Source: Tahibacter aquaticus
GTDB lineage: Bacteria; Pseudomonadota; Gammaproteobacteria; Xanthomonadales; Rhodanobacteraceae
Assembly (NCBI RefSeq): GCF_004363655.1
Contig: NZ_SNZH01000002.1
Span: 372,001-436,000 of the forward strand
Direction: 5' to 3'
DNA length: 64,000 nt
Made by a program: the position numbers and the translations under genes. Shown here piece after piece: positions 55,763 through 64,000 of the stretch. Position 1 is the stretch's first letter, and each line of letters starts with the position of its first letter. Below the pieces are notes generated by a model. The model saw only the letters and a program-made list of their open reading frames with translations, searched no databases and was not told the origin of the DNA.

Positions 55763-57418
55763 ATGAGCGCGAGCGTGAATATCGCCGATGCCCTGGTCGC
55801 GATGGCGCGGTCGCGTCCCGAAGCGATCGCGCTGCGCGTGCCGCAGGCGCCCGGCCGCGGCAGCGCGCTGCCTGTCTACGCCGAAATTTCCTATGCCGAG
55901 CTGGATGCGGCCAGCGATCGCAGTGCCGCGGCGCTGGCCCTGGCCGGCATCGTCCGCGGCATGAAGACGGCACTGATGGTGCGGCCCGGGCGCGAACTGT
56001 TCGTGCTGATGTTTGCCCTGTTCAAGCTGGGCGCGGTGCCGGTGCTGATCGATCCGGGCATAGACCGGCGTGCCCTGCGCGAATGCCTGGACGAAGCCGC
56101 GCCGGCCGCCTTCATCGGCATTCCGCTGGCGCAGATTGCGCGCATCGTGCTGGGCTGGGCGCGGTGTTCGCTGCGCATCACGGTGACTGTCGGCGGCCGT
56201 CTGGGCTGGGGCGGCCAGCGCCTGGACGACTTGCGTGCCCGCGTCGCCGAAAGCGCCTTCGTGCCCGCGGCCACGCAGGGCGACGAGCTGGCGGCAATCC
56301 TGTTCACCTCCGGCTCTACCGGTGTGCCCAAGGGCGTGGAATACCTGCACCGGCATTTCCTCGCCCAGGTCGACCTGCTGCGCGAAGGCTTCGCCCTGGC
56401 GCCAGGTCTTGTGAACATGCCTACCTTTCCACCTTTTGCCTTGTTCGATCCGGCGTTGGGCTCGACTTCGGTCATTCCCGACATGGACCCGACGCGGCCG
56501 GCCAGCGCCGATCCGCGCAAGCTGGTCGCGACCATCCAGCGCTACGGCGTGGACATGCTGTTCGGTTCGCCGGCGCTGCTGGATACCTTGTCGCGCCATT
56601 GCGAACGCGAAGGCGTGCAGCTGGCTGGGCTGCGCCGGGTGATTTCCGCCGGTGCGCCGGTGGCAACCGCGGTGCTGGCGCGGCTGCGCGGCTGCCTCGA
56701 CGAAGATGCCCAGGTGTTCACGCCCTACGGCGCCACCGAATGCCTGCCGCTGGCCATCATCGAAAGCCGCGAGCTGCTGCAGGACACGCGCGCCCAGACC
56801 GAGCAGGGTGCCGGCACCTGTGTCGGCCGGCCGCTGGCGGCGAACTGCGTGCGCATCATCGAGATCGGCGACGAACCGATTGCGCAGTGGAGCGAGGTGC
56901 GCGAAGTGGCCAGCGGCGTGGTCGGCGAAATCACCGTGGCCGGACCGACCACCACCGAGGCCTATCACGCGCGGCCGCAGGCCACGGCGCTGGCCAAGAT
57001 CCGCGACGGCGAACGCATCGTGCACCGCATGGGCGACGTCGGTTATTTCGATGCGCAGGGCCGGCTGTGGTTCTGCGGGCGCAAGTCGCAGCGCCTGCGC
57101 ACGGCCCAGGGCGAGCGCTATACGGAACAGGCCGAGCCCATCTTCAACGCCATTGCCGGCGTGTATCGCAGTGCCCTGGTCGGTATCGGCGCGCCCGGCA
57201 GCCAGCGCGCCGTGCTGTGTCTCGAACTGGAACCCCAGGCGCGTGACGCGGCCGAGCGCATCGAAGCCGAGGCACGCAACCTGGCTGCCCGTTTCGCCCA
57301 CACTCGGCTGATCGAACATTTTCTGTTCCACCCGAAATTCCCGGTCGATATTCGCCACAACGCCAAGATCGGCCGCGAGAAGCTGGCGCTCTGGGCCGCG
57401 CGGCAGATCGCGCGCTGA
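55763..57418 (+). CDS. oleC: OleC, AMP-dependent beta-lactone synthetase
   Basis: 551 residues. The AMP-binding superfamily core is plain: P-loop LFTSGSTGVPKGVEYLH, adenine motif YGATECLPL and the hinge region GDVGYFDAQGRLWFCGRKSQR. Instead of activating the carboxylate for CoA transfer, OleC adenylates the 2-alkyl-3-hydroxyacid and closes it to a beta-lactone. The long N-terminal region and the C-terminal RHNAKIGREKLALWAA, with the late lysine, match this class. It acts with OleA and OleB in the membrane-associated olefin assembly. Confidence 0.93.
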   Translation: MSASVNIADALVAMARSRPEAIALRVPQAPGRGSALPVYAEISYAELDAASDRSAAALALAGIVRGMKTALMVRPGRELFVLMFALFKLGAVPVLIDPGIDRRALRECLDEAAPAAFIGIPLAQIARIVLGWARCSLRITVTVGGRLGWGGQRLDDLRARVAESAFVPAATQGDELAAILFTSGSTGVPKGVEYLHRHFLAQVDLLREGFALAPGLVNMPTFPPFALFDPALGSTSVIPDMDPTRPASADPRKLVATIQRYGVDMLFGSPALLDTLSRHCEREGVQLAGLRRVISAGAPVATAVLARLRGCLDEDAQVFTPYGATECLPLAIIESRELLQDTRAQTEQGAGTCVGRPLAANCVRIIEIGDEPIAQWSEVREVASGVVGEITVAGPTTTEAYHARPQATALAKIRDGERIVHRMGDVGYFDAQGRLWFCGRKSQRLRTAQGERYTEQAEPIFNAIAGVYRSALVGIGAPGSQRAVLCLELEPQARDAAERIEAEARNLAARFAHTRLIEHFLFHPKFPVDIRHNAKIGREKLALWAARQIAR

Positions 57419-57472
57419 GCGTGTGGCAGGCCGCTCCCTTGTCGTATTCACGCAGTCCAGTCAGGAGTTCCG

Positions 57473-58345
57473 ATGTCTGAGCAAATCCGCGCCGGCTTCG
57501 TCGGCCTAGGTGCCATGGGCTGGTCGATGGCGGCGCATCTGCATCGCCTCGGCCTGCTCGCCGCCGTCGCCAATCGCAGCGCGGCCAAGGCACAGGACTT
57601 CGCCGCGCAGCATGCCGGCGTCGCGGCGGTCACGGCCGACCGCATCGCGCCGCTGTGCAATGTGATCGTGCTGTGCGTGAGCGCCGACGACGATGTGCTC
57701 GGTGTCAGCCGCGCCATCGCCGCGAACGCGCAGGCGGGCACGGTCGTGATCGATCATTCCACCGTGTCCTCGACCACGGCGGTGCAGGCGGCTGAGATCC
57801 TGCGTGCCGCCGGCGGCGATTTTCTCGATGCGCCGGTCTCCGGCGGCGTCGAAGGGGCGAAGAACGGCAAGCTGTCGATCATGCTCGGCGGCGAGGCGGT
57901 AACGCTGCAGCGCGCGCGTCCCGTACTGGATGCCTACGGCGCGCGCATCGGCCACATGGGCCCGGTCGGCGCGGGGCAGAACACCAAGGCGGTCAACCAG
58001 GTGCTGATTGCCGGCATTGCCCAGGCCGTCACGGAAGGCCTGGCCCTGGGCGAGGCGCTGGGCCTGGACCCGGCCACCCTGCTGCCGACCCTGGGCGCCG
58101 GAGCCGCCGGCAACTGGTTCCTGGAAAAACGCGGCGCGACGATGCTGCGCAACGAATTCAGCGTCGGCTTCAAGCTGGCTCTGCTGCACAAAGACCTGCG
58201 CATCGTGCAGGGTCTGGCCGAGGCTGCCGGTACCGACCGCAGCACGATAGAGCGCTCGCTGGCCGATTATGCGCAGCTGATGGCACTGGGCCACGGCGAC
58301 GACGACATCTCCGCGCTGATCCGTTTGAAACGACCGCAGGTCTGA
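57473..58345 (+). CDS. NAD(P)-dependent beta-hydroxyacid dehydrogenase
   Basis: 290 residues from ATG 57473, with AGGAG upstream. The Rossmann motif GFVGLGAMGWSMAAHL, the substrate-binding segment DAPVSGGVEGAKNG (Ser123-Gly124-Gly125) and the catalytic Lys172 in GQNTKAVNQVL mark the 3-hydroxyisobutyrate/beta-hydroxyacid dehydrogenase family. All key residues are intact. It sits where oleD is usually found in ole clusters but is unrelated in fold family to the SDR-type OleD. It may merely be a neighbour, or it may supply the missing reduction. Confidence 0.9.
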   Translation: MSEQIRAGFVGLGAMGWSMAAHLHRLGLLAAVANRSAAKAQDFAAQHAGVAAVTADRIAPLCNVIVLCVSADDDVLGVSRAIAANAQAGTVVIDHSTVSSTTAVQAAEILRAAGGDFLDAPVSGGVEGAKNGKLSIMLGGEAVTLQRARPVLDAYGARIGHMGPVGAGQNTKAVNQVLIAGIAQAVTEGLALGEALGLDPATLLPTLGAGAAGNWFLEKRGATMLRNEFSVGFKLALLHKDLRIVQGLAEAAGTDRSTIERSLADYAQLMALGHGDDDISALIRLKRPQV

Positions 58346-58440
58346 AGCCTTGTGCGCTGTGTCACGGCCGTACCTAAGCGTGCTGGCGCGGGTCGCAGGC
58401 GAGGCGTAAAACGGGGATCTTTGCCGCAAGGGAGATCCTC

Positions 58441-59766
58441 ATGCTTCGCTATCCAGGCTTTATCGCCGCCGCGCTGCTCGCCGCCGGCACGCTGCCGGCG
58501 CTGGCGGCGCCGCCGCCGGACCTCGCCGTCGTACGTGTGCCCGACGCCTCGACCACGTTTTCGAGCGCTGTAGCGGTACGCGCGCCACGCGACGGCAGCA
58601 ACCGCCTGTTCGTGGTGCAGCGCAACGGCACCATCCGCGTGATCAAGAACGGCACGCTGCTGCCCACGCCCTTTCTCACCGTGCCGACCAGCGTGGGCAG
58701 CGAAAGCGGCCTGCTCGGCCTGGCCTTCCATCCGAATTTCGGCAAGGCCAACCTGGCGCACAACACCGAGTTCTACGTGTTCTATACCCGCCCCTCGGCC
58801 GATCCGCAGCTGGGCAACTACGAAGACGAAGCCATCGCGCGCTTCACCGTGCCGACGCCCACCTCCGACGTGGCCACGGCCACCGGCACCATCATCATGC
58901 GCCTGCCCGACCTGCAGGATAACCACAACGGCGGCGATATCCATTTCGGCAGTGATGGATATCTGTACATTTCTTCCGGCGACAGCGGCGCGCAGGGCAA
59001 CCCGCACGGCTTTGCCGAATGCCTGTGGAAGAAGCCGGCCGACAGCAACAAGAACAGCTGTGGCACCAATCCGAACGGTGCGCAGTATTTCCTGCTCGGC
59101 AAGATGCTGCGCATCGACGTGGACAACCGCGGCGGCACGGTCAGCGCCGACATGTGCGGCTCGTCCGGCATCAGCCCGGCGGAATATTCCATCCCGGCCA
59201 GCAATCCGCACGTGGCCACCAGCAATACCTGCGACGAAATCTGGTCGCGCGGCTTCCGCAATCCCTGGCGCTTCAGCTTCGACCGCGCCGACGACCGCAT
59301 GATCATCGGCGACGTCGGCCAGGGCAACTACGAGGAAATCACCGTCAGCGCCGCCGGCGCCGGTGGGCTGGATCACGGCTGGAGCCGTTGCGAAGGCCGT
59401 CATTACGACGACGTTTCCGGCAGCGGTACGACCTGTCCGGCCACGACCGGCACGGTCGCTCCGGTCATCGAATACGACCACACCAGCCGTTGCGCGGTCA
59501 GCGGCGGCTATGTCTTCCGCGGCCCGGTGCGGCGCATGCAGGGCACGTATTTCTACGGCGATTCCTGCAGCAGCAACCTGTGGTGGTCGGAAAGCAGCGG
59601 CGCCACCTGGGATGCCGGCGGCGAGAACGTGATCACCACCCTGGGCAGCGGTTCCATCTACGGCTTCGGCGAAGACGAGGCCGGCTATATCTACATCGTG
59701 CGCTCCAACGGGCAGATCCACCGCCTGGTGTCGGAGTTCATCTTTGCCGACGGCCTGCAGCCTTAA
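58441..59766 (+). CDS. Secreted PQQ-dependent sugar dehydrogenase
   Basis: 441 residues from ATG 58441, with GGGAGA upstream and a signal peptide (to PALAA). A six-blade propeller of the soluble glucose/aldose dehydrogenase type: ESGLLGLAFHPNF, NHNGGDIHFGSDGYLYISSGD (proposed catalytic His), IWSRGFRNPWRFSFDRADD, MIIGDVGQGNYEEI and GSIYGFGEDEAGYIYIV. Six extra cysteines suggest disulfides in an exported protein. It would oxidise sugars with PQQ and calcium, although some homologues do not use PQQ. The C-terminus FADGLQP echoes the protein at 15250. Confidence 0.88.
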   Translation: MLRYPGFIAAALLAAGTLPALAAPPPDLAVVRVPDASTTFSSAVAVRAPRDGSNRLFVVQRNGTIRVIKNGTLLPTPFLTVPTSVGSESGLLGLAFHPNFGKANLAHNTEFYVFYTRPSADPQLGNYEDEAIARFTVPTPTSDVATATGTIIMRLPDLQDNHNGGDIHFGSDGYLYISSGDSGAQGNPHGFAECLWKKPADSNKNSCGTNPNGAQYFLLGKMLRIDVDNRGGTVSADMCGSSGISPAEYSIPASNPHVATSNTCDEIWSRGFRNPWRFSFDRADDRMIIGDVGQGNYEEITVSAAGAGGLDHGWSRCEGRHYDDVSGSGTTCPATTGTVAPVIEYDHTSRCAVSGGYVFRGPVRRMQGTYFYGDSCSSNLWWSESSGATWDAGGENVITTLGSGSIYGFGEDEAGYIYIVRSNGQIHRLVSEFIFADGLQP

Positions 59767-59852
59767 GGAAGGACTGGTCGAGTGTGCAGCGCGCGGCTCT
59801 TGTGCCCGGCCGCTTGTCTCCACAACCCGACCACGCGCTTGCAATTCAAGGC

Positions 59853-59885
59853 TGTGGAGCCCCCTCGAATCAAGGGGGCTCCACA
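59853..59885 (+). terminator. Perfect 13-base hairpin after the sugar dehydrogenase
   Basis: TGTGGAGCCCCCT (59853-59865) and AGGGGGCTCCACA (59873-59885) pair fully around a 7-base loop, 87 bases after the stop. No U-run follows, so it may stop or stabilise the transcript. Confidence 0.6.
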
Positions 59886-59931
59886 GCAAAAGCAAATTTC
59901 GCGTATTCCGAATTTCCTGACAGCGATACAA

Positions 59932-59961
59932 AAAACGGCGGGCCGCGAGGCTCGCCGTTTT
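59932..59961 (-). terminator. Rho-independent terminator of the dsbD-redoxin operon
   Basis: On the minus strand AAAACGGCGAGCC pairs with GGCCCGCCGTTTT (one mismatch) around a 4-base loop and is followed by six T. It begins 10 bases after the redoxin stop. It is A/T-flanked on both sides and may act in both directions. Confidence 0.85.
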
Positions 59962-59970
59962 ATATTGAAA

Positions 59971-60578
<608 letters not shown>

Positions 60579-60582
<4 letters not shown>

Positions 60583-62720
60583 GGCGAGCTCCGTTGGACA
60601 GGTGGGGCGGATGAGCCGGCCGCCGCACGCGCCAGCGCGTCGGCGACCAGGTGGGGAGTCAGCAATTGCGGCAGCACTTCCGGCGCGCCGCCGCCGCGGG
60701 GATAGAGCACATACAGCGGCACGCTGTTGCGCCCGAAACCGGCCAGGTAAGTCGTGATGGCAGCGTCCTGGCTGGTCCAGTCGCCTTTCAGATAGGCAAT
60801 GCCGTCGCGCTGCAGCTGCCGTGCGAACGCCTCCGAGGACAGTGCCACGCGCTCGTTGGCCAGGCAGGTGATGCACCAGGCCGCGGTCATGTTCACCAGC
60901 ACCGGCTTGCCCTCGCGGCGCAGCGCGTCCAGGCCCTGCGCCGACCACGCCGTCCACAGCTTGCCTTGTGCAGACGTGGATTCTGCCTGCGGCTGCAGCA
61001 CCGCCAGCGGACTCAGTGCCAGCAGCAGCAACAGCGCCGTGGCCAGGCGCCGCGGCCAGCTCGGCGCGCGCAGCTGGAAACTGCCGTGCAGCAGCAGCGC
61101 GCCGATCAACACGACCAGGCCCAGCAGCACCAGTGCCGTGCCGTCGGCGCCGGCCTGGCGCATCAGCACCCAGACCAGCCAGACCGCGGTGAGGTAGAGC
61201 GGCCAGGCCATCAGTTGCTTGAAGGTATTCATCCACGCGCCGGGCCGCGGCAGGAAGCGCGCCAGCAGCGGCAGGAAGCTCAACGCGACGATGGGCAAGG
61301 CCAGGCCCAGGCCCAGCGCGGCAAAGATGGCCAGCGCAAGCGCGGGCGGCTGGGTCAATGCATACCCAACTGCCGGGCCCATGAACGGTGCGGTACACGG
61401 CGTGGCGACAATGCAGGCGAGCAGGCCGGTAAAGAACGCCGCGCGGGCGCCGGAGCCTTCGGTCAGCGACTGGCCGACGCCGCCCAGGCGTGCGCCGAGC
61501 ACGAACGCGCCGGACAGGTTCAGCCCCAGTGCCACCATCAGATAGGCCAGCGCCGCCACCAGTACCGGCGACTGCATCTGGAAGCCCCAGCCCAGGTTCT
61601 GCCCGGCGCCGCGCAGGGCGAGCAGCGCCGCTGCCAGGGCGACGAAGCCGGCGACCGTGCCGGCCAGGTAGGCCAGGCCGTCGCGCCGCGCCGCGGCGGG
61701 CGAGTGCAGGCTCTCGACCAGGTTCAAGGCCTTCAGCGACAGCACCGGGAACACGCAGGGCATCAGGTTCAGCGCCGCGCCGCCGAGCAGGGCGAGCAGC
61801 AGGGCGAACCAGGTGCCGATGTCGCTGCCGCCGGCCACACCGGTGGCGGTCAGGCCGGTCCCTGCCGCGGCAGGTGTGGCGGCCGCCGCGGACTGCGGCT
61901 TGGCCGTGACCTGCCAGGCCGTGACCGAATCGCCGTCGCGGCGCACCAGGGCCAGGTCCAGTTGCGCCGGTGCGGCGGTGAAATACTCGCTGCGCGGCGC
62001 GACGATGCGCAGCCCGCCGTCCGCGGCCTCGATGCGCGCGGGCGCATTCGCCAGCACCTGCGGCTGGCGTGCAAACACGTCGAGTCCGGCGGCGGCAGGA
62101 AGGCCGGCGCCGCTGATCTCGACCACGACGCTGTCGCCGTCCATGCGGTAGTGCGCGTTGGCTGCGTCCAGTCTCTGCGGCCGTTGTGCCAGGGCGCGGC
62201 GCAGCAGCCCGGCAGCGGCGGCATCGCCGGTTGCGCTGCCGCCGGCGACGACCGGCAGGCTCAGGCTCAGCTCGGCCTTGCCCGGAATGCACTCTTCCTT
62301 GCACACCAGCCAGTTCGCCAGCACGCGCAAGCTGGCCGTGCTGCCGGCCGCGGCGGCGGGAACCTCGACGGCGACCGGCAGCACGATCTCGCCGGAATAC
62401 CCGAAATTGTATAGGTCGCCAATTTGCAGCCGTTGCGGCGCGGGCCAGTCGATTGCGCCCGCCTGCCAGCCCGCGGGCAAGGTCCATTCCAGCTTGGTGG
62501 CCAGGCCCGTATCGCCGGCGTTGATCCAGTAGGTATGCCATTCCGGTTCGTGCGCCAGGCGCAGGCCCAGCCAGTTCGGCGCGCCGGCAACTAGGGCCGT
62601 ATGTTCGGCCACCAGTTCCAGCGCCAGGTGGTCGGCGCTCGTCGCCTCGGCGCGTGCAGCGGCGCTGGCGCCAATGGCCAGGCCCAGCAGCGCCAGTAGT
62701 CTTGCGAGAAGCCGCACCAT
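60579..62720 (-). CDS. DsbD-family thiol:disulfide transporter
   Basis: 713 residues with a signal peptide. An N-terminal periplasmic beta domain (containing VCKEECIPG) precedes eight transmembrane helices with the two conserved cysteines in NLMPCVFPVLSLK and ATPCTAPFMG. The C-terminal thioredoxin domain has CITC in AAWCITCLANE. This is the ScsB/DsbD layout that moves reducing power from cytoplasmic thioredoxin to the periplasm. The coupled redoxin is its likely acceptor. Confidence 0.9.
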
Positions 62721-62933
62721 GGAATGTCCCGCGGGCCGGAGTAAGTTGCCAGTGAAGCAGACCGCACGTTAGCGCGACGATTACCGGCGCCGTGCGCCCG
62801 CTCGCGACCAGGCGTGGCCCTGGCGCGCCGAGCCGAACCGGCGTTGCCGCGATTGCGCCACAGCGCGCGCGGGCGACAGCGTGCAACGGCCTTTTCCGTC
62901 CCTGCTGCTATCGAAGCGGACCCGGGAACATCC

Positions 62934-64000
62934 ATGCGCGCACTGTTGTATCGCCTCGCCCTGGCCAGCCTGGCCGTCCTGCTGCCGCCGCTGCTGCAGG
63001 CGCAAAGCCAGGATCTGGTCTTCCGCGACCGCTTCGACGCCAGCGACCGTCCCGCCACCCGCGGCGAGGCCGCGCGCTTCCTGACCCAGGCGACGTTCGG
63101 CCCGTCCGACCCGCAGATCGACAGCCTCGCCGCCGGCAGCTATGCCGGCTGGCTGGCGCAGCAGCGCGCCTTGCCGCCCAGCCTGGTGCTGCCATACATG
63201 CGCGCGCAATCCGGCACCACCGATCCGCTGCAGGCAATACCTTTCCACGTGTACAGGCAGGCCTGGTTCGTGCGCGTGCTTGGCGCGCCCGACCAGCTGC
63301 GCCAGCGCGTGGCGTTTGCGCTGAGCGAAATCCTGGTCGTGTCCGAGCGCGGCAACGGGCTGGATAACGATGGCCTGGCCCTGGGCGCCTACTACGACAT
63401 CCTGCTGCGCAATGCGCTGGGCAACTACCGCCAGTTGCTGGAAGAGGTGACCCTGAGCCCGGCCATGGGCCGGTATCTCAGCATGTACCGCAACCGCAAG
63501 CCTGACCCGGCCAACAATATCCAGTCGGACGAGAACTACGCGCGGGAGGTCATGCAGCTGTTCTCCATCGGCCTGGTCAAGCTCAACCGCGACGGTTCGC
63601 CGGTGCTGGCCGGCGGCCAGGCCGTGCCGACCTACGACGGCGACGTGGTGCGCGGCTTCGCCCGCGTCTTCACCGGCTGGGCCTGCCATTGCGGCGCGGG
63701 CCAGCCCTGTCCGGCCGATCCGTTCCCGGTGGAACCGTTCACCTGCAGCACCGAACACGAAATGGTGCCGTACGAGGCCTATCACGACCGCAACGAAAAA
63801 CGCCTGCTCGACGGCGCCGTGCTGCCGGCGGGGCGCGATGCGCGGCCCGAGCTGGAACAGGCGCTGGACCTGTTGTTCAACCATCCCAACGTGGCGCCGT
63901 TCATCGCACGCCAGCTGATCCAGCGCCTGGTCAGCAGCAATCCGTCACCGGCTTACATCGCCCGCGTCGCCGCGGTCTTCGACAACAACGGCCAGGGTGT
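62934..64000 (+). CDS. DUF1800-family exported protein (partial)
   Basis: Starts at ATG 62934 (GGGAAC upstream) and runs off the right edge after 355 codons. A signal peptide ends near LLQAQ. DUF1800 hallmarks: EAARFLTQATFGPSDPQID near the N-terminus, RQRVAFALSEILVVSE, MGRYLSMYRNRKPDP and DENYAREVMQLFSIGLVKLN. The sequence VFRDRFD directly after the signal peptide resembles the FADG motif of other exported proteins here. DUF1800 proteins usually sit next to a DUF1501 partner, which would lie beyond the window. The function is not firmly known. Confidence 0.88.
   Translation, partial: MRALLYRLALASLAVLLPPLLQAQSQDLVFRDRFDASDRPATRGEAARFLTQATFGPSDPQIDSLAAGSYAGWLAQQRALPPSLVLPYMRAQSGTTDPLQAIPFHVYRQAWFVRVLGAPDQLRQRVAFALSEILVVSERGNGLDNDGLALGAYYDILLRNALGNYRQLLEEVTLSPAMGRYLSMYRNRKPDPANNIQSDENYAREVMQLFSIGLVKLNRDGSPVLAGGQAVPTYDGDVVRGFARVFTGWACHCGAGQPCPADPFPVEPFTCSTEHEMVPYEAYHDRNEKRLLDGAVLPAGRDARPELEQALDLLFNHPNVAPFIARQLIQRLVSSNPSPAYIARVAAVFDNNGQG

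Overview
The window is high-GC DNA from a gammaproteobacterium, most likely of the Lysobacterales (Xanthomonadales), perhaps Rhodanobacteraceae. The pointers are a glnA / TorF-family porin / glnK / amtB block, an OleA that closely resembles the Xanthomonas campestris enzyme as I remember it, an Ax21-family outer-membrane protein, a beta-propeller phytase facing a TonB-dependent receptor, ECF-sigma/Ser-Thr-kinase pairs and GTAG-headed REP elements like those of Stenotrophomonas. I saw no rRNA, tRNA, CRISPR array, phage or insertion-sequence transposase.

Layout: (1) 1-4.4 kb: an unknown membrane protein cut by the left edge, then a three-gene pilin / GspF-like / pilin mini-operon. (2) 4.5-9.2 kb: nitrogen assimilation, with glnA behind a sigma-54 promoter, then a TorF-like porin, PII (glnK) and amtB. 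(3) 9.2-18.9 kb: secreted beta-propeller and jelly-roll-like proteins, an ECF sigma factor coupled to a receptor-type kinase, a secreted protein ending in FADGLD, and a LysR regulator divergent from a nitronate monooxygenase. (4) 19.1-22.8 kb: the most interesting locus, a split borosin RiPP operon: backbone alpha-N-methyltransferase, GNAT, a 140-residue precursor with four 15-residue core repeats, and a GGDEF protein whose start overlaps the precursor stop. (5) 22.8-33.4 kb: AraC plus EamA exporter, ubiK, a secreted WD40-like propeller, a YnfA-type protein, a 1100-residue winged-helix/STAND-ATPase/TPR regulator with a small coupled beta-rich protein, and comM.

(6) 33.5-43.2 kb: glpD, whose stop codon lies in a REPIN; a phytase lipoprotein and TonB receptor diverging from a strong Pho-box candidate; an S41 protease; a methyltransferase; and an XdhC/MocA-type pair. 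(7) 43.4-52.6 kb: TetR regulator, Ax21-family protein, trmL, cytochrome c, a short-chain dehydrogenase, an M16 protease, a DUF4156 lipoprotein and a large secreted alpha/beta hydrolase. (8) 53-58.3 kb: long-chain olefin (ole) genes oleA, oleB and oleC with an M50-like membrane protein between oleB and oleC. The usual oleD reductase is absent; a beta-hydroxyacid dehydrogenase follows instead. (9) 58.4-64 kb: a secreted PQQ-type sugar dehydrogenase, a redoxin/DsbD pair, and a DUF1800 protein cut by the right edge.

All calls come from reading sequence and translations by eye. Family names rest on motifs and memory of the families; no database search was run.
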